A stretch of 20,016 bases of DNA, from positions 1-20,016 of the forward strand of contig QXVZ01006558.1 in the NCBI GenBank assembly GCA_008931825.1. The letters are read 5' to 3'. Source of the DNA: Phallusia fumigata. Taxonomy: Eukaryota; Chordata; Ascidiacea; Phlebobranchia; Ascidiidae. This document shows, in pieces, positions 9,501 to 18,500 of the stretch (the first letter of the stretch is position 1; each line of letters starts with the position of its first letter). The position numbers were made by a program, and so were the translations under genes. The notes under the pieces were generated by a model that worked only from the letters and a program-made list of their open reading frames with translations, did no database searches and was not told the origin of the DNA.

Positions 9501-12500
9501 GATTGGCTTCAAGTGAAGGGCATTGAAATAATAGTTGAATCATTAGTTTATCTCTGTCAAAACCGACCATCTTTTCCTCGCACCAATGGTTGGTTTTGAA
9601 TCGGCTGGTCCCCCTCTCCCCGGAAGTTGTGTCGCACACAATCTGATAATTCCCTTTCTTGTGAGCCCAGTCACATAACGCCTTGTGGTGACGGTGTAGC
9701 TGCAGCGCCTTCAATCTTGACCCATCAATTGTTTGTGCCTTTTACTTTTTTTGTGAAATAAACTAAACACAACTGAAACATAGGGTCCGCCTCATAACGT
9801 CTCAACGTTCGATAATTGTTTTAGTGTAATTGCGTCGCTACGTTTTCTCTCACTAAGCGAAATAACCTTAACGCAACTTCATACGGGTTCAAAGGTCCCT
9901 GGAGACGCGAGCAAAACGGACCTGGTGTCCCGGATGGCGCGTATGGGCCACGCTATGCTCCCGGGAATGAGTGCAGAGCCGCAGCAAATCCCACAACATC
10001 AAGCAAACCCTGCTCCTGCACAGGTGGAGATGACTGTTCCTGGAGGTGCAGTGATGAACCATGAGGTAATCTTGTTAAAACTGGTTCTAAGTCTGTATTT
10101 AGGAACATCGTTTTTAGCCTCTGTACATTTGTTTATACTTGGTGGCAAATGTTGTTTGAAACCCGTGTTTACCAACCCGGGTGCCATTTGCAAGGCTCAT
10201 GAGTGCCGCGGCCAATTTACTAGAATTGTTGATCATTAAATATGTATTACCGGGTATGACGGTGAATAATGCTTGCAAAATAGAATGAATTGGTTGATGT
10301 CTGTACCTTATAAATGAAATACAAAATGGCAGTTTACTTCATATTGTTCTTTTTAAGTGATTTATAAATTTTAGCAAACGAGTGCCACAAACAAAAAAAT
10401 GCTGCTTACAACACTGCTTTGTTACGATGATTTGACCTTGAAACGTGTTTTATTGCCAGGGACCGTGGTTAAGTTTTTCCACTTTTCTGTAAAATTATCA
10501 AAGCATTATTTGCGAAACGGTACAAGGGTTTAGTAATCAATTCGTACGGCGGTTATACTGGTTTATAGTGACCAACCACCAATCGGTTAAACCTTGTGTT
10601 TTTCTCAGTCTAGTGAATTATGTATGTCATTATTTTACGTTGCAATGCCTAACAAAAGTATCATTAAATTTAAACGTTTTGTTTTCTTTATGCTCAGGTG
10701 CCCGTCATGATGACGTCATCGGGTGTGAACCCCCTACCCGCAAACTCCCCCCTCCACCACGCGCCCTCGCCCCACCCCCAAGTTTACAACAATGTGGGGT
10801 CGTTTAACCCCCATCGCCCTTCCACCCCCACATATCACGTGACACCACAGCACGCGCAAATGCAGATGACATCACAGAATCAAAATATGCAGATGACGTC
10901 ACAGAATCAGAACATGCAGATGACGTCACAGAATCAGAATGTGCAGATGGCTCAACAGTACCAAGTGGGACTACAGGTACCTGTCCGTTTTTTTTTACTA
11001 GTTTGCTGAAAAAAGCCAAACAATTTCTTGTCTATATTTCTACTAATTTGGATACAGTATTCTTTTAAAAAAAGCAAACATTCTGATACAAAATGATTAT
11101 TTTGGGACATTTTTGTGTATTACTACGAAAACGTGTTATTTACATTTTATTACTCTGCTTTTCTAACGTCGTTGTTGTTTTTTCTTTGAGGGTCAGTACT
11201 TGGACACACAACAAGGGATGCCTCCGCAAACCAACATACAATCCACTCTTGAAGCCCCACAACAGCAGTACGCGTCGTATTCGAACTACCGACCACCGCA
11301 ACATTACAACCCGTCACCAACGCACGGTAGATGAAGTGATGTAATTGCGCAAACTGCTTGTGACATTATTTGGCAGAGGGCATTAACAGTGTTCAAAAGA
11401 TTTTGAAAAATTGTCAACATGGAATGTATGTTGGTTGTATCATATGTGACTGCTTGCCATCGAAGTAATGGAGACAAAAATAATAATTTTGTTAATTTTT
11501 AGGTTCGGATTTTTTTCCAATTCTCATCACAGAATCGCGACAACAAAGTTCTGAATTGCGATCTTTGCAGGAGAAAGTCGACAAGGTATTATCTGAAAAA
11601 AGCGTTTAGTGAATGTGTGTAAAGTAAAGAGTATGAAATGAACTTTGACCTTTGAACCCCACAGGTCACAGTGTTGGTGGACGAGGTGAAGAAAATCACG
11701 TCAAACGAAACTCAGCAGGGAGGGAACACTACGCAGACGATGGAAGCCAACCAGATAATGCATAGCGTTCAACGCATTCTGCAGGCAAGTCTTTATACCG
11801 TGATTGCCACAGGCTAATGGATTTGTTCTGATAGAAATGTGTGCAAAGAAGTTTAAGTTTTTTTGCACATTTAAACTTTAAATGTTATTTTTGCAATAGT
11901 TTGATTTCTCAAATAAATCTGGTTACGGTTGACTGCACAAAGCGGGTGGGCATCATTTCCGAAACGTGAAAAGCGCTGGTTGCATATGGACTTAGGGCAG
12001 GTTTCAAAAATCCCAAAAGTGATTTGTGCCGAATGGCATTTTTTGTGTCTTGTTTTAGGGGATTTTCCAAATCGCAACAGCCACGAGCCTGTACGCCAGG
12101 TCACGTGACCCAACCGTGCAAAATTTCGCTTCGGCATGGCTTGATTCACATCGGATGTTTTTGCGTTCTGACCGAACTAACTGGCCAATCACAGCCCGCC
12201 ACGTGGCACAACTTCCCGCTCGCAACATTGACTGAAAACAAACAATATTTTTTCACGTGAATCTCAAACAAAGAGGAAATTGGTGATTACCCGTCTTAGT
12301 AATGTGAGGTCTAATGATGTGTGGTGTTTTTAGAGGAAGTAATAGTTACGATAATGATCAGCTGATGGGGTGTACGTGCGCGCGTTGTTTTGAAATGCAA
12401 ATTATCAAGAGTTCTTGTTAAGTGCGGGACTTTTATTTTTAGCCACGGTAATTGCGTACTGTGTGATTTTGTTGTGACAGCTTGTTTGGGGAAAAAAATA

Positions 12501-15500
12501 TGACTAACCAGCAAAAATTGCAACAAGGTGCTGTATAACATTAACAGTTGTTTTATTTCTTACTAAACCATCGCCTTCAAGGGCTAATTTGACCATGAAG
12601 CTCGTTTCTAAGCTAGTTTCGTTCATTCATCTGCGTAGCATTGATTCGTAAAGTAATGTAAAATCTCGTTTGGTTCTGCTTTTAAACCCAACCACAATTT
12701 ATTTTCCCTGCCCAAAGCTCCAATTAAAACAAAAACGTAAACGTCCATTTAAGCCTGGTAAATGCCTTAAACAGTCGATAGCTTACCGAGCCTCCAAGTT
12801 GATAGTGCGTCAGCCCAGGATAGACTGCTGTCGTGGGTTCGAATCCCACCGTAGGTTGCGATTCTTTGCTACACGTCAATGCTTGGAAGGCCGAACCTAT
12901 TTCCGTGTCACGCCTCTGCTGCATGCTGCACATGTCGGCTACTATTGGGATCCCCAGATTGGCCATAGCATTCAAATGTGAATTATATGCTTGCGCATAT
13001 TTGGTACTGGTATCTGTCCTGAAACTTTCAAGCAGGCCAACGATAACGGCACACTCGTATCTGAATCACAGTACCCCAGGCCTGCAAGAGGTGTTATACC
13101 GAATCAAAGTCGGTATTTCAAGAATTTCTTTTGCAGTAAGGCGGGAAATAATAAAATCAGTGGCAGTTAACTAGCTATTAATGTTGATTTACAAACATTT
13201 GTTGATTTTCACAGGAAAACGAACGTTTAAAAGATCAACTGCTCGACAAGACGAAGCAAATCGAGACACAAAATGACAAAATCAGCGAATTACTTCAACA
13301 AAATCAAAAGTAAGTTTTCTTGTTCCAAAAAACACAATTTCCAAATAGGGTCTTATTGATTGAGATGTATTGCGCCACATTCTTTACTTTTGATCAACTT
13401 TTTTGTAGCAAAACAGGAAAATATTGCTGTTGTACAACAATTGTATGTAAACTTGTTGAAAACAAAGCATTTACTTGTTGAAAACAAACTTCATATCAGC
13501 ATAACCTAGTCACTAGTAGGGCAAAAATGGAACAAACACACATTTTTTCTTTTCCCAGACACGTTGAAAAGAGCAACCTAATCTTGGAACAGCGCAACGA
13601 CACTTTCAAGGAATCGTTCCAGCAAAGCCAAGCTCGCTCCTTGCTACTGGAACAGGACAAAGTTCAACTGACCGAAAAACTCAGGTGAATCCCCTATTTC
13701 GAGAACGTTGTACATTTCATTAATGCGAAGGTTGCTATGACGTACTTAGGTCGTAGTTATGTCAAGTTTTGCTCCGCTGCGCAGTATTGTGGTGGAAATG
13801 GTTTCATCGCTTTGTCCATGTAAGTTTCCCTGAATTTTAGAGTTGAGTCAGTGTTTTTAAACTGAGACAACTTGACTCGCATGTTAGGGGGTTGGTAAAG
13901 GAAATCTAAGTGAGATATTAGAACTAAAAATGACCAAAAGCACTTTGACCAATTTGAGACGAATAGTTTTCAAATTTAAAGTTATGGCCCAGTAACTAGC
14001 TTCTAGACCAGGGGCAGGCAACCCCTCATATTCTAACAGTGGGTAATGTAACTAAAAATATTACATTGTTTGTGCTTAGTTTGTTACACACAAAAATGTT
14101 GGCACAAGAAGCCATTTACATCTGACACAATTTGTAAACTGGCAAATTGCGTTGAAAAGATTGCCCACTCCTGATCTAGAACAGTGGTCAACACAGCTGT
14201 TTAGAGTTCTGAGCAGTGTTTCCAAACCTGGCTACCACGGTACGCTGGGGTGTCGTTTGCATGGTTCAGGAATGCTGCGACCAATTTACTAGAATTGTTT
14301 GGTTTTTTTTCATCTTATCAAGTGCTACCAGGCATGATGGCAATGATCGCAAAATAGACAGGCGTGATTTATATCTATACCTCACAAACGAAATCAGTGA
14401 CAGGTTAACTTATATTGTTCTTATTGTAATCTTCACTTCACCTTAAAATAAGAACTCCACGCGTCTATAAACCACAGGGTCTTGAAAAAAATCCGTTTTC
14501 CCGTTTTTAGCGACGCAACATCGCGGATTTCGGAACTGACTCAGGATTTGAGCAACGCGAAACAGCGGGAGGGAGAGTTGAAACAGAAGTTCAAAGATAT
14601 TTACATGAAAGAGAAGGAACGAGCTGACGATGCCGAGGAAAAGGTCAAAGGTGAGAAGCGACCAATAGGAAGCTGCCAATAGGTCATGTGACATATATGT
14701 AGCTTTTGATAAACAAGAGTAAGTTATTCTACCATAAAAAAATATGCGCTGGCCCAAATAGTAAAAAGCAGCATGCTTTATTCAATACACGCGTGTCTGG
14801 TACAAACATTGTATCACTGATGATGAAATGAGTTGTTGCCGAAACATTTGATGCATAAAGTATGTCGCTTTTATTAACTATTTGGGCCAGATTATTTTTG
14901 ACAAGAAATATGAACCGAACCGCGTTCAATTATTTATATTTTTTTGTGAGTATTACAGTAAAGATACAATGTTGTTGTATTTGATTCAAATTCAGTCTAA
15001 TCTCAAATTAATATTGATTTTGCAACGAGTGTCGGATAGCTGGTTATGTCTGTGCATGCTACGTTATAAAATTATGTAACTTACAATTCCAGAACTCGAG
15101 GACTCGCTCTCTTCGGCGAAAGAGAACGAAGCTTCGCGTGAAAAGAACGAAGAAAGTTATAACTCGAGAATCCGCGAGATGAAGCAGAAGATGCAAGAAA
15201 TATTGGACGAAAAAAACACAAGAATCCAAGTTTGTAAAACCTGATAACTTCCAAGTTTAATTAAAAACATAACTAAGAGAACTTGTATATAGTGAATACA
15301 TTTTGATGTAAACGTTTCAACAGTTGTTATTTTATGACGTCACTCATTGCGTCACGTTTTTGTCTCTAGTGTTTGCTTGTGTATAAAACGCATGGTTTTA
15401 AGCTTCCCTTTATTACGCACTAGAGATGACAACAGCGATGGTCGAAACGTTTACATTATAATATATTCACTCTATATACTGTTAACCAATACCCACTCTT

Positions 15501-18500
15501 GTTCATACGATGATCCTTTACAGGAACTCACGGAGTCCTTGGGTCAGCGTGAAATGGAAATCACAGAGTTGAAAAATAAAATGGATTTAACTGTTGAAGG
15601 GTTGCAAGTAAAAATCGAAAATCTGAGTGAAAACTCAACTACTGCGGCAAGTCACTCAACTCAACTCAAAAACAAGGTAAAAATGTTGCAATGAAGTTCA
15701 TAGTGTAATCTCGTGAACAAGTTTGCCAAGTCAAAACCGCTGCAAAACTTATTTCTAGCAGTGGTTTGCAACGTGGTGGCGCTGAAAATTGGCAGTTAAA
15801 ACGTAATACAAGGGCAAGGAAAATTTTGTCATGTACCTCTTCAAATGATGTTGATTAACTGCTGTCATTGTATCAGCCTCAACCGTTGAAATGCTGTGTA
15901 CTATATAAATTCCCTTTAATTTTTGTCTGTTGAGAAATGTGTTTTGGGTGTTGATGGGACGAAAAAATGCTTAAGAAACTCCTTTTTTGACAAAGAAGTT
16001 TTCATGTTAAATTTTACGTCTATTTTGGTCTTAAAAATTTGCTTGATTGATTCCTATTAGTCACCCAAACAATTTTGGCCCAATTTGTTTTTCCACCTTT
16101 TCACAGATAAACTGATGAACCAAAATACTTCACTGGTATATACTAACACTTAACTGTCTCCTCAACAAATATGGCCCGATCTCTCTTTTAATTATGGCGT
16201 AACATAGTGGACACAGACGCAATAACTTGCAAGTGATTTTTAGTCGTAGTGCAATTAAAGTATAATACGACAAATAACCAACGACATTTAAATTGTTAAG
16301 TTTTCACTGAACCTGAGAAAATACTTGTTATGGCTCCGGTAGCTCTGGTAACGTGATCTTGGCCATTAGATTTGCTTTCAACGACTTTTTTTGTTGACGC
16401 TATACAGAATGAAGAATTACAAATGGAAGTTTCTACACTGCGACGATCGGCACAAGAGTTTGTCGAAGGGCAAAAGGAATTGGAAAATAAACTTGAAATT
16501 TCTGTTCAGAGGGTATGCTGCTTAACTGTACGATAATATTGGTTGCGTTAGAAACTCAAGACACGATCTTGAAGAGAAGCCTAATTAAATACATAACTGC
16601 CAGAAAGCCTATGTGTAATAAATATATTGTAACATGCCCTAATAATGACAGCAGCGATTGTCGAAACGTTTGCAATACAATGTATTCACTATGTACAAGC
16701 TCTCTGGCGGGTATGTCTTTTTTAAAAGGAAAATTCAAAGGATAGTTCTACTAAGAAACGAATCTGTTTATTGGTGTATTTGGGTAACTCTAGACGGAGG
16801 TATTATGATTAAATGATCAAAACTAACCGACTTTTATATTTTTAAAGTTTGGTCAGCTTCGTAACGCTTATGAGGAACAACGTGGAAAGTTGGAAGAAAT
16901 GAACGAAGAACTTGACGAGGCAAATTTGTACAAGGAGAGGGTAGGAAAAAATAAACACAGCTTTTTATGTGTTTAACAACTACTAGTGGGCAGAAACAAG
17001 AGCGTTTGTTGAAACGTAGAATATATTTTACACCCAAGTGCTTTTAAGCATTGGAACTATTCCCTCAAATAGTAACCAAAAAGCTTGAGAAAAAACGGGT
17101 TCTGCAAAATTTTCTAAAACTCAGATAAAAACTTTTAAAGCAGCAGTTGTATATGCGTGATGTGCTTTCGTGTAAACGCTTTTGTTTCATCCAGTTCGAG
17201 AGATTGAAAACCCAAGCGACATCAATGAAACAGAGATATGATGAGAAGATCAGCCAGCTTCAAACAGAGTTGGAGGAGCAAGAGGCTTCTCCTCCTCCTT
17301 TTCACTCCTCCTCCAACCCTGATCAGCTGATCGCCGAGGTATGACGTCATCCCAGTGGTATGATGACGTAGTTGTGTCTCAATTATTATACCATGCAAAG
17401 CGAAACTATTTCGTGTAGTTTTTAATAGTTTTTGCATGAAACGGGTTCGTGAGCAAGCTTTGTGCAGTCAAGCAAAGTTTTTTGTTTGTTTGTTTTTTGT
17501 TCAGTAAGTTTTATCATTTTTGCATGACTGGTTAAAGACTGACTTTAACGTAGCCACATTAAGGCGGTGGGTCCCAACTTTATGTAGTCGCTTGACCACA
17601 GAAAAACTAATTTCGATCAAATAACGTTTTTCTAAATCGAATAATATAAATAAAACGAACAATGCAGTTTAATTGATTGCGCGAGAATTTGTGAATTTGT
17701 GAAAAGTTTTCGAGTATTTGTCGTGTAATTTTTTGTCTTGTTTCAGGTGAAGAAGATTATGAATTCGATCTTTCAACGGGTCAAGTCGCAGATTTCGGCT
17801 GATGAAGAATACGAGGGTTCAGAAATCCTCAATATCATGGTGCAGATCATCAAGGTGGGTTATAATGCCAGCAGTACGTGGTGTACAGACGCGAGACACC
17901 AAATATTATTTTTCTTCCCTTCGTCAGATATCACTTTCTTTAGAACATGATTTCAACCTAGAAAACATTCTTTGGTTCGTCAGCTACAGACATAAATGCG
18001 TTTAAGACGCTGATGCTTTAAAAGAAAATATTGTCGAGAAAACTGATCAAAAATCCGAGCTTTGAATCTTGTGTCATTGCTGGACTGCGGTGGTTTTTGC
18101 TCAATTAAATTTCTTTGACAAATTCCAACATTCCGAATTGCAAAAGCAAAGAATTTTCCATTTCTCTTCAGACCACAACGCTTGAACTGATCAACGCTAA
18201 AAGCAAACCAAGACCGCCACTAGAGGAGGTGGAGAGCCACGAATCGTCATCGGATGAGGGAGAGATAGCTTCGGATGAGCCCAAACCCACGTTACCAGGG
18301 AAACCACCCAGCGAGGTGCGCACCGAAGCGGAAAAAATTGTCACTCAAGCGGAACCGGTTAAAGACGAAGTGGGCACTGAACCGGAACATCAGGATCCCA
18401 GTGTTGCGGAACCGAGGAGTGAGACGCCTGTGAATTCTGGTGAACCGGAACAAGAACCGAATGACGTTGAATCAGAACCGAATCAAAGTGAAGACAAAAA

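Noticed and set aside
10914-10940. TGACGTCA palindromes as CREB enhancer sites
   Set aside because: They are fixed by the repeated Met-Thr-Ser codons of a coding repeat.
12796-12862. A functional tRNA gene
   Set aside because: The B box is good, but the A box is degraded and no seven-base acceptor stem can be closed, so a SINE head is more likely.
12670-13174. Overlapping open frames on both strands
   Set aside because: They lie over the tRNA-derived SINE and show the GFEPTT-type translation typical of such repeats.
18115-18171. 5' extension of exon 18172 as an open frame starting with ATG-like context
   Set aside because: The strong acceptor ttctcttcag at 18171 and phase continuity from 17854 show that this is intron read-through.
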